DNA from: Marinomonas colpomeniae
Lineage (GTDB): Bacteria > Pseudomonadota > Gammaproteobacteria > Pseudomonadales > Marinomonadaceae
NCBI RefSeq assembly: GCF_014803385.1
Contig: NZ_JACYFC010000001.1
Location: 578,136-642,135 of the forward strand
Reading direction: 5' to 3'
DNA length: 64,000 nt
The position numbers and the translations under genes are program-made. Under the pieces are notes generated by a model, which saw only the letters and a list, made by a program, of their open reading frames with translations, made no database searches and had not been told where the DNA came from. This document shows, piece by piece, positions 38,804-47,535 of this stretch. The first letter of the stretch is position 1. Each line of letters starts with the position of its first letter.

Positions 38804-39450
38804 GTATTTCTGAGAACAAACTTCGTGAACAGATTTGTATCATGGCAAAGTCTTTATTCGATAGAGGCTTAACATGTGGCTCTTCAGGTAATATCTCTGT
38901 AAGAACAGAGGATGGCGGTTTATTAGTAACGCCTACTGGAAGCTGTTTTGGGCGTCTTGATCCAGCTATTTTGAGTCGTCTTGATAAAAACGGGCAACAC
39001 ATCAATGGTAATCAACCAACAAAAGAAATGCCTTTGCATGAAGCTTTTTATACGTCTAGATCAAGTGCTAATGCCATAGTGCATCTACATGGTACGTGTT
39101 CTGTTGCAATGTCGATGATGCCCGATGCAAATGAAGATAATTTCCTACCTCCGTTAACGCCATATTCGATCATGAAACTAGGTAAGGTGAAACTCTTACC
39201 TTATTTTATGCCTGGTGACCCTAGAACGGGTGATGCTATACGTGGACTTGCTGGAAAACGGTCAGCAGTAATGCTTGCTAACCATGGTCCTGTAGTGGCT
39301 GGCAAAGACCTTGAAGCCGCTGTGTTTGCCATTGAAGAGTTAGAAGAAACGGCCAAATTGGCTATGATGATGCGAGGGCTGTCGCCAAGAATGCTTGATG
39401 AATCGCAAATACGAAACATTATTACTAAATTTAATGTAGAGTGGGACTAA
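38800..39450 (+). CDS. otnC: Class II aldolase-family 3-oxo-tetronate 4-phosphate decarboxylase (OtnC-like)
   Basis: This zinc-dependent enzyme would decarboxylate 3-oxo-tetronate 4-phosphate to dihydroxyacetone phosphate. It is 216 residues. Phosphate-binding GSSGNISVR lies at 27-35, a catalytic Glu at 76 (TKEMPLHEAFY), and zinc ligands at His95 and His97 (HLHGT) and His162 (ANHGPVV). GTG 38800 overlaps the otnK stop by four bases. An L-fuculose-phosphate aldolase is the alternative, but the adjacent DUF1537 kinase makes OtnC the better call. Confidence 0.87.
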   Translation: MSISENKLREQICIMAKSLFDRGLTCGSSGNISVRTEDGGLLVTPTGSCFGRLDPAILSRLDKNGQHINGNQPTKEMPLHEAFYTSRSSANAIVHLHGTCSVAMSMMPDANEDNFLPPLTPYSIMKLGKVKLLPYFMPGDPRTGDAIRGLAGKRSAVMLANHGPVVAGKDLEAAVFAIEELEETAKLAMMMRGLSPRMLDESQIRNIITKFNVEWD

Positions 39451-39673
39451 TAAGCTTGTCAGGGCTAGCCTGAAATATAATATCTATGTACTTTTAATAG
39501 TAGATTAATCGTTCTGTCATTTAAAAAAGAAGTCTTGAGTTAATACTGTTTAGTGTTTTCTATTACTTTGAATTAAAGAATATATAGATGCTAACTATTT
39601 GAAAATAATATATAGAGTAATGGTTCACTATTTAATATGATGTTTTAGTAGTCTTAAATGGGAGAAATCAACA

Positions 39674-39697
39674 ATTCTAATCTGCCTAGCCCTATCA
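39674..39697 (+). repeat. Right attachment-site copy of the tRNA-Val 3' end
   Basis: ATTCTAATCTGCCTAGCCCTATCA reads here in two overlapping parts: the 16-base core AATCTGCCTAGCCCTA (39679-39694) is identical to tRNA-Val 23742-23757, and the flanks differ at only three positions over the 24 bases. It is in the same orientation as the tRNA and has no tRNA structure of its own, as expected of an island attachment site. Confidence 0.75.
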
Positions 39698-39704
39698 GAA
39701 TATT

Positions 39705-39743
39705 AAAAAAGAGGTTGACGTTAATTCGTTAACCTCTTTTTTT
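39705..39743. terminator. Bidirectional terminator upstream of the hydrolase-OsmC 3' end
   Basis: GAGGTTGACG (39711-39720) pairs with CGTTAACCTC (39727-39736) with one G-T pair, with an A-run on the left and a T-run on the right. It serves the minus-strand hydrolase-OsmC gene. Confidence 0.88.
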
Positions 39744-39771
39744 GTTTCAAGAAGAGCTTTTGTTAATTTAC

Positions 39772-40974
39772 TTAAGCTATAAGTTTGCTCACAACAGTGA
39801 CGTTGTTATGCAGTGTTTTGTGAACTGGACATTTATCTGCAATTTCTAAAAAGCGTTGTTTTTCCTTCTCATTCAATTCGCCTTCAAAACTGATATTACG
39901 AACGATAGCTTCTATGCCATTTTGTTGTTCGCAATTATCGCAGTCTTCTTGATAATTTCGAGTATGTGATAGCTCTACTTTGATGTGCGTAACAGGGAGT
40001 TTTTTACGTTCTGCATACATTCTTAATGTCATTGTCGTGCAAGCACCTAACCCTGCTAATAAGTGTTCATAAGGATCTGGACCGGTATTTTTACCACCTA
40101 CTTTTATAGGCTCATCTGCCAACCAATAGTGGCTGTCTGTGCTGATGTGTTGTGCGAATTTATGGTCTTTTTCTTCAACGAGCACATGTCCTTGATCAAC
40201 ATTACTTTGGTAAGTTCCTACATCTGTTTGGACATATCGACTTGCCCAAGCAGCAATGATCTCGGCAGCGTATTCTGAGTCTTGTTTGTTGTTAAGTAAG
40301 TGATCCGCATTGTCTAAGCTGATAAAGCTTTTTGGGTGTAGCGCAGCCTGGTATATTTTTTCAGCTTCACTGATATTAACAATACTGTCGACTGGTGAAT
40401 GCATCACTAATAATGCTTTTTTCAATTTGCCGATGTGTTGGTTTCCATAATTATTAACATCATCTAAAAACTGTTTTTGAATGTTGAACTTGCGTCCAGC
40501 AAGGCTTACTTCCGCCTCACCTTTCTCTTCTATGTCAGAAATATGTGCTGAAAAATTATGAGCCACATGAGCAGCATCAGATGGTGCGCCTATAGTAACA
40601 ACAGCTTTAGATTCTGCTACTTGTTGTGCAACACCTAATACGGCAGCGCCACCCAAACTATGACCAATTAGCAATTCTGGTGCTTGGTATTTGTCTCGTA
40701 AAAAGTTTGCTGCTGCGACTAAATCTTGAATGTTTGAAGAAAAATTGGTGTTGGCAAAATCGCCGTCACTATTACCTAAGCCCGTAAAGTCAAAACGTAA
40801 TACTGCGATGCCTTTGGCGGTTAGTTCACGACTGATACGAGAGGCGGCGGCCACATCTTTACCACAAGTAAAACAATGAGCGAATAGGGCGTAAAATTTG
40901 ATGTCCGACTCGGGTGTTTCTAATAAGCCACTGAGCGTATGGTCACCACTAATAAATTCTACTTTCTGACGCAT
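39772..40974 (-). CDS. Alpha/beta hydrolase fused to OsmC-type peroxiredoxin domain
   Basis: This is a two-domain protein of 400 residues. Residues 1-250 form an alpha/beta hydrolase with nucleophile Ser106 in GHSLGG, an Asp in HSPVDSIV, and a His in DNADHLL. Residues 265-400 form an OsmC domain with its two redox cysteines ([10 protein letters not shown] and DKCPVHKTL), which reduces organic hydroperoxides with thiols. The fusion is known in many bacteria; the hydrolase may release a fatty acid or ester for the peroxidase. No signal peptide is present, so it is cytoplasmic. Confidence 0.9.
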   Translation of the reverse strand: MRQKVEFISGDHTLSGLLETPESDIKFYALFAHCFTCGKDVAAASRISRELTAKGIAVLRFDFTGLGNSDGDFANTNFSSNIQDLVAAANFLRDKYQAPELLIGHSLGGAAVLGVAQQVAESKAVVTIGAPSDAAHVAHNFSAHISDIEEKGEAEVSLAGRKFNIQKQFLDDVNNYGNQHIGKLKKALLVMHSPVDSIVNISEAEKIYQAALHPKSFISLDNADHLLNNKQDSEYAAEIIAAWASRYVQTDVGTYQSNVDQGHVLVEEKDHKFAQHISTDSHYWLADEPIKVGGKNTGPDPYEHLLAGLGACTTMTLRMYAERKKLPVTHIKVELSHTRNYQEDCDNCEQQNGIEAIVRNISFEGELNEKEKQRFLEIADKCPVHKTLHNNVTVVSKLIA

Positions 40975-41192
40975 AAGGCATTCCTTCTTTGGGTAATGTA
41001 TTGCATATAAATTTATAGTTTTAAGTATAGATCAATGTACGTAACAGAAATGTTTTAAAGAAGGTAGAAATGGTAATGCATTGAGGAAATCGAGCTTTTG
41101 ATTTTAAAATTAAAGTTGTTTAAGCCGAGCTAAATGCTCGATTTTCTTTATCTGGTTTTTAATATTTAAAACCTACTAGGAGCCTTAGTTCA

Positions 41193-42077
41193 TTAACCTG
41201 TGATAAACCGTGGACGCAAAATAGTGCTGGCTGTCCCATAGGCAATGTGTATACGTTCACAAACCAGATCTATTGGTTCTTCGATCACTTGCATACCAAA
41301 GGCGGTGGCGTGTATTAAGGTTGAATGTGATGAAGCTATTGCCACATGACCTGGCCAAAATAGCAAATCAGCAGCGCTAATATTCTCTCTAGTAATGACT
41401 TCTTTTTCAAATGCAGAAGTATGCAGTACTTGCTGTGCAGTGTCTCTAGGCAATAAGCAGCCACACAGTTCATAGCATAACTGTACTAATGACGAACAAT
41501 CACAGCCCCAACCAGATCGACCTCCCCACATATAAGATAGGCCAATAAACTGTCTTGCGAGTGCAACAGGATCAGTATGAAGTTGGTTATTAAGCACTAG
41601 GTGTGCTTTATACACCCATGCCTGTAAGGGGGGAGAAAAGTAGTAGTCATGATTGTATTCAGTATTAAGTTGATTGCCTGTTACCACATATAACTCAGCA
41701 CCAAATGGTAGCTCGCGTAACACAGGGGATTTCATATCCGGTGCAGCATATAAAGCGGTAGATAGCTGACTGACTTTTGCATTACTTTCAAAGAGAGGCG
41801 TTATTGTTTCAGCGCTGTTTAAGTAGCCCATGTAGCCATCGCGTTTACTTTGGACTAGATGCCAATTTTCAGCGATATTATCCATAGCTATTGCATGGTC
41901 CCTGTCAGGGCTATGAGAATAAATATCGTAATGCTCACCAAATAATAATTGAGAAACCTGCATAGAGGTTTTATCAGGCGCTTTATAAACTGGAACTCGT
42001 CCGGTGAGAATTTGCCCCGTATTAAGTAACGTGCCTTTGGGTGTAGAGTTTTGCATAGAAGTAATGTCTTTATTCAT
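41193..42077 (-). CDS. NlpC/P60 peptidase with SH3 domains, gamma-D-Glu-diaminoacyl endopeptidase type
   Basis: This protein has 294 residues: two bacterial SH3 regions (about 20-95 and 100-165) and a C-terminal NlpC/P60 domain (about 168-290) with Cys194 in GCDCSSLVQ, His244 in WPGHVAIAS and a third polar residue at His256. YkfC-type members with this layout cut L-Ala-gamma-D-Glu from diaminopimelate. There is no signal peptide, so it would act on imported peptides in the cytoplasm. ATG 42077 overlaps the preceding ATPase gene. It is the last gene of the peptide-import operon. Confidence 0.87.
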   Translation of the reverse strand: MNKDITSMQNSTPKGTLLNTGQILTGRVPVYKAPDKTSMQVSQLLFGEHYDIYSHSPDRDHAIAMDNIAENWHLVQSKRDGYMGYLNSAETITPLFESNAKVSQLSTALYAAPDMKSPVLRELPFGAELYVVTGNQLNTEYNHDYYFSPPLQAWVYKAHLVLNNQLHTDPVALARQFIGLSYMWGGRSGWGCDCSSLVQLCYELCGCLLPRDTAQQVLHTSAFEKEVITRENISAADLLFWPGHVAIASSHSTLIHATAFGMQVIEEPIDLVCERIHIAYGTASTILRPRFITG

Positions 42078-42873
42078 GGTCAATAAACTCTTCTATAACT
42101 TTGCGGTCATATCCTTTTGAAGCTAAATTTAGCTGAATTGTATAAGGGTGTTTGGCGTGAGTTTCCCCTTTGCTATTAACTTGTAAAAGTTCAACCAGCT
42201 TGCCGTGCTGCATTACAGCAACTTGCTCACACATATAAGATACTACCGCTAAATCATGGCTGACCAATAGATATGTTAGAGATAATTCTTCTCGTAGACG
42301 GTTAAGTAAATTAAGTATTTCTGCCTGTATAGAAACATCGAGTGCAGAAGTTGGTTCATCTAATAAGAGTATTTTGGGCTCTAAAATTAATGCGCGGGCA
42401 ATGGCTACACGCTGTCGCTGTCCGCCCGATAACTGATGTGGATAGCGAAATCTAAACTTACTCGGTAAAGCGACTTGCTCCATAACTTGAGCTATACGCC
42501 GTTCACTGTCCTTGAAGCCATGAATGGCTAGAGGCTCAGCCAATATTTTATCGATAGTGTGTCTTGGATGTAGTGAGGCATAAGGGTCTTGAAAGACCAT
42601 TTGTACTTTCTTATAGAAAGCCTTATCACGCTTACTCTGCAATGCTTCACCTTCAACGAACATGTTTCCATCGTTGTGCTGATTTAACCCTGCTAGTGCT
42701 CGTAAAATGGTTGATTTACCAGAGCCAGATTCCCCTACTAAACCAAAAGACTGTTGCTCAGGTACATTGAACGATACTTGGTCGACGGCTTTTACTAAGG
42801 ATTCATCACTGCCAAAATGAATCGATAAATTATCAAGCTCTATGGCTGACTTGTGTTGAGACTCGATTATCAT
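42070..42873 (-). CDS. Oligo/dipeptide ABC transporter ATPase (DppF-like)
   Basis: This is the second ATPase of the peptide importer, with 267 residues. Walker [10 protein letters not shown] lies at about 40-48. The ABC signature is QLSGGQRQRVAIARAL, Walker [13 protein letters not shown], and the H-loop LLVSHDLAVV. The ATG overlaps the stop of the upstream ATPase gene by four bases, and the stop overlaps the NlpC/P60 gene. The C-terminal cluster-binding cysteines found in many DppF proteins are not evident. Confidence 0.92.
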   Translation of the reverse strand: MIIESQHKSAIELDNLSIHFGSDESLVKAVDQVSFNVPEQQSFGLVGESGSGKSTILRALAGLNQHNDGNMFVEGEALQSKRDKAFYKKVQMVFQDPYASLHPRHTIDKILAEPLAIHGFKDSERRIAQVMEQVALPSKFRFRYPHQLSGGQRQRVAIARALILEPKILLLDEPTSALDVSIQAEILNLLNRLREELSLTYLLVSHDLAVVSYMCEQVAVMQHGKLVELLQVNSKGETHAKHPYTIQLNLASKGYDRKVIEEFIDHE

Positions 42874-43769
42874 ACTAGGCTCTCTTGCGCGTTTTTGTCT
42901 TGCTCTTGTCTGTTTGGAACCTCATCTAACCAGCTATCTTGGCGTTGCAAGGTAGCGAGCGGTTGACCCTTAATGGCATTATTTGGCAGGCAAGAAAGTA
43001 ATCCTCGTGTATAAGGGTGTTGTGCTTCATTAAGCTTACTTGCTTCAATTTCTTCAACAATTTGGCCTGCGTACATAACCAAAATTCTGTCGCAGAAACT
43101 GGCGACCAAAGGCAAGTCATGTGATACCAAAATTAACCCCATTCCGCGCTCTTTAACTAGGTCATCCATGATGGCTAATACTTGCAGTTGCACTGTTACA
43201 TCTAATGCTGAGGTCGGTTCGTCTGCAATCAATAAATCAGGACTTGAAAGCAACATCATGGCAATCATAATACGTTGGCCCATACCACCAGACACTTCGT
43301 GTGGGTAGGTGTTGAAAACCCGTTGAGGATTTCTTATTCGCACCGCTTCAAGCATATCCATACAGCGTTTTATGGCTTCTTTTTTGGAAACCTTCATTTG
43401 AATTCGACAGGCTTCTATCATTTGTTTGCCAACGGTCATGACCGGATTGAGCGAGTATTTAGGGTCCTGCATAATCATAGAAATCCGTTTACCACGGATC
43501 TCACGATAGTCACGCGTCGATAGGCTCTGTAAATCCACACCGTCAAAAATTAGCTTGTCAGCACTAACATTACCTTCACTTAAACCTAATATAGCTCGTC
43601 CGGTTTGTGACTTCCCTGAACCTGACTCTCCGACAATGGCTATTTTTTCGTGACCCATTTTAAATGAAAGATTACGCACAGCCTGTATTGGCCCATGAAC
43701 AGAAGAAAAGGTTACGTTAAGGTTCTCAATTTCGAGCAGAGTGTTTTTTGAGCTGTTAGAGTGGCTCAT
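42870..43769 (-). CDS. Oligo/dipeptide ABC transporter ATPase (DppD-like)
   Basis: This is the first ATPase of the importer, with 299 residues. Walker A is [13 protein letters not shown], the signature [16 protein letters not shown], Walker [13 protein letters not shown], and the switch [11 protein letters not shown]. The signature has GMGQR where GQRQR is usual, as in other DppD/OppD proteins. A C-terminal [15 protein letters not shown] segment is the OppD/DppD extension. Start and stop overlap its neighbours. Confidence 0.92.
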   Translation of the reverse strand: MSHSNSSKNTLLEIENLNVTFSSVHGPIQAVRNLSFKMGHEKIAIVGESGSGKSQTGRAILGLSEGNVSADKLIFDGVDLQSLSTRDYREIRGKRISMIMQDPKYSLNPVMTVGKQMIEACRIQMKVSKKEAIKRCMDMLEAVRIRNPQRVFNTYPHEVSGGMGQRIMIAMMLLSSPDLLIADEPTSALDVTVQLQVLAIMDDLVKERGMGLILVSHDLPLVASFCDRILVMYAGQIVEEIEASKLNEAQHPYTRGLLSCLPNNAIKGQPLATLQRQDSWLDEVPNRQEQDKNAQESLV

Positions 43770-44689
43770 TAATTTTGCCCTCCTGATTTTGGATCTAATA
43801 CGTCTCTTAGACCATCACCTAAAAAGTTAAACCCAAGCGCGACAATAAAAATAGCCAAACCAGGGAAGGTGGCTAGCCACCAGTAACTAAGAATGTAATC
43901 ACGCCCTTCGGCAATCATTGCACCCCATTCTGGAGTAGGAGGCTGAGCGCCTAAGCCTAAAAAGCCTAAGCCTGCTGCTGTTAGGATAATACCTGCCATA
44001 TCTAAGGTCACACGAACAATCAACGATGAAAGACAGAGAGGCATAATATGACCAGAAATTAACCGCCAATGGTTTGCACCTTGTAGCTTTGCAGCGGCTA
44101 AATAATCAGTATTACGAACAGTTAACGTTTCAGCTCTGGCGAGACGAGCATAAGCTGGCCATGAGGTAATCGCGATCGCAAAAATAGCAGATTCTAAACC
44201 ACGGCCCAGCGCTGCAGCGAGCGCAAGCGCAAGCACTAATTTAGGAAAGGCGAGGAAAACATCGGTAATACGCATTAACACAGCATCAACCCAACCACCA
44301 AAGTAGCCAGACACGGTACCAATGACAAAGCCCAATACAGGAGCGGTGAAAATCACAATGCCGATAATTAATAAAGTGATACGACTGCCCATAACAATAC
44401 GACTAAAAACATCATTCGCTTGTCCGTCGGTTCCAAACCAATGTTCAGCAGAGGGTGGTAAAAAACGATTTAGTTTAAGCTCGTCACCGGTTAAGCCACT
44501 GGTGATTCCTTCGGGCGCAATTAAAGGCGCAAACAATGCCATTAACAACAACATAACCACAATCACAAAACCAATCATGGCTAATGGATTGTGGTAAAAA
44601 CGCAGCCAGCCTAAATAGCTACGACCCAGAGTCGCTTGTTTTCTTGAATCTGGGTTTTCAGCTAACAGCCAACTTTTTAGCTCTTTCAT
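43769..44689 (-). CDS. Dipeptide ABC transporter permease (DppC-like)
   Basis: This inner-membrane permease of 306 residues has about six helices and the EAA-type loop RAETLTVRNTDYLAAAKLQG. An N-terminal cytoplasmic leader with YHNPLAMIGFVIVVMLLLM precedes helix 1. I place the start at ATG 44689, where AGGA lies nine bases upstream and the length fits DppC. A longer frame from TTG 44764 would overlap the upstream permease gene by 20 bases. Confidence 0.88.
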   Translation of the reverse strand: MKELKSWLLAENPDSRKQATLGRSYLGWLRFYHNPLAMIGFVIVVMLLLMALFAPLIAPEGITSGLTGDELKLNRFLPPSAEHWFGTDGQANDVFSRIVMGSRITLLIIGIVIFTAPVLGFVIGTVSGYFGGWVDAVLMRITDVFLAFPKLVLALALAAALGRGLESAIFAIAITSWPAYARLARAETLTVRNTDYLAAAKLQGANHWRLISGHIMPLCLSSLIVRVTLDMAGIILTAAGLGFLGLGAQPPTPEWGAMIAEGRDYILSYWWLATFPGLAIFIVALGFNFLGDGLRDVLDPKSGGQN

Positions 44690-44744
44690 TTTAAGCAATC
44701 CTGTTAGTATTTTGTCTTGCAAAACAGCTTTATCAAATAAGTAC

Positions 44745-45812
44745 TTACTTGGCTCTAGGGTCAAATACTTTATAGAGTAGGTCTGACGTTAAGTTCAGAA
44801 GTATAAAAACTAATCCGACAACAATTGTGCCACCTAATACGGCGTTCATATCGGCAGCGAGTAGAGCATCGGTAATATAACGACCCAATCCTGGCCATGA
44901 AAAGACAATCTCGGTTAATACAGAACCTTCTAGTAACGTGGCATAAGTGAGGGCTATTACGGTGATCAGTGGTACCCAAGCATTGCCTAGCGCATGTCGC
45001 CATATAATGGTCATTTCTGATACACCTTTTACCCGTGCTGTAATAATGTATTCTTGTTTTAGCTGATCAAGCATAAATGAACGCGTCATCCTGCTTAGGT
45101 AAGCAATACTGTAATATGAGAGCAAAGAGGCGGGCAGAATAATGTGCGCAAAAGCGTCTTTAAAAGCATCCCAATTACCTGCGATTATAGTATCCACTAA
45201 AACCATATTGGTGACTTTGGGTAGGGTGTATTCATACATGACACTGAGTCGACCCTCAGGAGCGGCCACCCAATCCAAATGTTGATAAAAAACCACAATA
45301 CCGAGCATTGCTAACCAAAATATGGGGGCGCTGTGGCCTATGAGGCCAAAAAATCGTACTAGGTAATCTTGCCATTTATTTTGCTTCACAGCGGCAAGTA
45401 CGCCAATAGGTACGCCTAATAAAATACCAAATACAGTGGCTAGGGTTGCTAGCTCTAATGTCGCTGGGAAATAATTAAGAATATCGTCAGTGACTAAATT
45501 AGCGGTACGTACGGAAGTGCCTAAATCTCCTTGTAACACATCACCCAGGTAGTAAATGAACTGCATTACTATTGGTTCATCTAATCCCATTTCTTTATAA
45601 GTTTTTTGATATAACTCTTCGGGGGCTTTATCGCCAATCACCGCAATGACTGGATCTATTGGCATTAAGCGACCAATAACAAAAGTGAGCAATAGTAAGC
45701 CCAAGAACGTCATCGCCAGCATGCTGAAGAAGTGAATTAAAGGTTTGGCTTTCTTCTTATAGAAAGAAAAAAAGACGGCAATAAAGCCGTCTTTAGAGGG
45801 AGATACTGACAT
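44745..45812 (-). CDS. Dipeptide ABC transporter permease (DppB-like)
   Basis: This inner-membrane permease has 355 residues and about six helices. It has the family's GDLGTSVRTANLVTDDILNYFP periplasmic segment (GDLGTSVRT visible) and the EAA loop ARVKGVSEMTIIWRHALGN. The start overlaps the stop of the binding-protein gene (TAATG). A 40-residue cytoplasmic N-terminal extension with FFSFYKKKAKP precedes the first helix, slightly longer than usual. Confidence 0.9.
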   Translation of the reverse strand: MSVSPSKDGFIAVFFSFYKKKAKPLIHFFSMLAMTFLGLLLLTFVIGRLMPIDPVIAVIGDKAPEELYQKTYKEMGLDEPIVMQFIYYLGDVLQGDLGTSVRTANLVTDDILNYFPATLELATLATVFGILLGVPIGVLAAVKQNKWQDYLVRFFGLIGHSAPIFWLAMLGIVVFYQHLDWVAAPEGRLSVMYEYTLPKVTNMVLVDTIIAGNWDAFKDAFAHIILPASLLSYYSIAYLSRMTRSFMLDQLKQEYIITARVKGVSEMTIIWRHALGNAWVPLITVIALTYATLLEGSVLTEIVFSWPGLGRYITDALLAADMNAVLGGTIVVGLVFILLNLTSDLLYKVFDPRAK

Positions 45813-47431
45813 TATTTTTTCACAACATCTTTGTAGTAATTAGTATCAAATGATGGGCCTAATACATAACCATCAACGTTTTCACGTATCCCTGCCACTT
45901 CTTGTTCTTGCATAATGAAAGCGAAAGGAGCGCTTTTTTGGTGAGCTTTTTGAATGGCTAAATACATGTTTGCACGTTTATTAGAATCAGGTTCTAATAA
46001 CGCAGCTAAAGTATCTTTTGTCATTTGCTTAGGCTCATACGCATTACGCCATGCAACAGGTTTAGATTTCGCATCATCGCTATTATCTAAGTTTTTCGCA
46101 AAGGTATCAGCATTGGTGTGCGGATCTTGGTAATCAGGCCCCCATGAACCGAAAAACAACTGATGCTTACGTGCGCGATATGTCGTTAGTACCTGTTTTC
46201 CATCCATAGGAATTAGCTTAACGTTAATTCCTGCTTTGGCGAAGGTTGTCTGAATAGATTTTGCTGTGTCTATACGAATAGATTTATTACGTACAATTAA
46301 TTCAATATCAAAACCGTTCGGATAACCCGCTTCTGCAAGTAATGCTTTGGCTTTTTCAACATCGAGAGAGAAAGGCTGATCTTCTAATGCACCAAGGAAA
46401 CCTTTAGGAAGGAACGCTTGCTGCACTTGACCGCGACCTGCCCAAACTGTTTCTTCTAAACCTTTATAGTCGATCAAGTATTTTAGCGCTTCTTGTACTT
46501 TAGGTTTAGCCAAGATTGGGTTTTTCATATTCATTGATAAATAGTAAAGCGATCCTTTACCTTTCTTCAATAATTTAACGTCTGTGCTACCAGCAAGGCT
46601 TTTTAATTGTTCTGTATCTAGATTTCGAGCGATATCAATATCGCCTTTTTCTAATAGAAGCTGCTGCACAGATGATTCAGCAATGTGGCGAATGAAGACG
46701 TTCTTCATTTCAGGCGCACCTGCCCAGTAATTTTTATTCGCGCTTAATACTACGATTTCAGATGGTTTCCATTGTTCTATTTTATAAGGACCAGAACCTG
46801 CATAGTTAGTACGTAGCCAAGCAAACCCCATGTCGCCATCGGCTTCATGCTTCATCACTTCTGTTTTATCAACAATGGACGCTACTGTGGCAGTTAAGCA
46901 ATACAGCACAAACGTTGGTGCGTAGGCTTTATCTGTTTCTATGGTTAGGGTATGGGCATCAACTGCTTTAATTTTATCTTTTACATTGTCTTCGTTGAAA
47001 CCGAATTGAGTTAATATAAAGGCAGGTGATTTATCTAGAATAACCGCTCGTTGTAATGAGAAAGCAGCATCTTCAGCGGTCATTTTGTTACCTGAAGAAA
47101 AGGTAACGCCTTTACGCATCTTAAAAGTAAATGTCTTACCATCTTTGCTGACAGTCCAGCTTTCTGCGGCAACACCAAATATTTTAGATACATCGTTTGG
47201 ATCAAAACCAATCAAACGGTCATAAGTATTACCAGCGATTTCAGACCCTGAGAATTCAAATATTTCTGCAGTATCTAGGGTGATGATGTCATCAAACTGC
47301 CAACCTACCACGAGTGAATCTTTTGGTGTGGATGCAGATGCAAGGTTTGGGAACACGCAACTTGCCGATAGTGCCAACACTAAACTTGCCGTACTGACTA
47401 TGCGACGCGTTTTGTTAAAAATTAATTTCAT
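45812..47431 (-). CDS. Dipeptide/oligopeptide ABC transporter binding protein
   Basis: This periplasmic family 5 solute-binding protein has 539 residues and a signal peptide of about 34 residues ending LASAS. The family signature region is AAESWTVSKDGKTFTFKMRKGVTF. ATG 47431 has GGAGG five bases upstream; TTG 47452 is less likely. The adjacent NlpC/P60 peptidase and M19 dipeptidase suggest cell-wall peptides as ligands, which is inferred. Confidence 0.9.
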   Translation of the reverse strand: MKLIFNKTRRIVSTASLVLALSASCVFPNLASASTPKDSLVVGWQFDDIITLDTAEIFEFSGSEIAGNTYDRLIGFDPNDVSKIFGVAAESWTVSKDGKTFTFKMRKGVTFSSGNKMTAEDAAFSLQRAVILDKSPAFILTQFGFNEDNVKDKIKAVDAHTLTIETDKAYAPTFVLYCLTATVASIVDKTEVMKHEADGDMGFAWLRTNYAGSGPYKIEQWKPSEIVVLSANKNYWAGAPEMKNVFIRHIAESSVQQLLLEKGDIDIARNLDTEQLKSLAGSTDVKLLKKGKGSLYYLSMNMKNPILAKPKVQEALKYLIDYKGLEETVWAGRGQVQQAFLPKGFLGALEDQPFSLDVEKAKALLAEAGYPNGFDIELIVRNKSIRIDTAKSIQTTFAKAGINVKLIPMDGKQVLTTYRARKHQLFFGSWGPDYQDPHTNADTFAKNLDNSDDAKSKPVAWRNAYEPKQMTKDTLAALLEPDSNKRANMYLAIQKAHQKSAPFAFIMQEQEVAGIRENVDGYVLGPSFDTNYYKDVVKK

Positions 47432-47535
47432 AGTACCTCCGATTATTTCCATGTGTTTTCTATTTTATGTTCACTTAATTTCTATGTGATTTTATCATTA
47501 CTGTGGTGCTGGAATTTTCTTTGCTGCCAAATGTA

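Larger units (their letters stand above)
39451..39771. other. AT-rich gap at the right end of the accessory block
   Basis: No gene is seen. It carries the degenerate tRNA-Val 3' end at 39674-39697 and a bidirectional terminator at 39705-39743. The bases 39480-39660 are strongly AT-rich. Confidence 0.6.

Noticed and set aside
31023..39450. A D-apionate pathway (ApsD, ApnL, OiaK and a RuBisCO-like protein)
   Set aside because: The Gfo/Idh and DUF1537 genes would fit, but no RuBisCO-like protein, ApnO or ApnL-type gene is present, and an OtnC-type aldolase is.
23761..39771. Integrase, transposase or phage genes in the accessory block
   Set aside because: No frame on either strand shows recognisable recombinase motifs; only the attachment-site relics remain.
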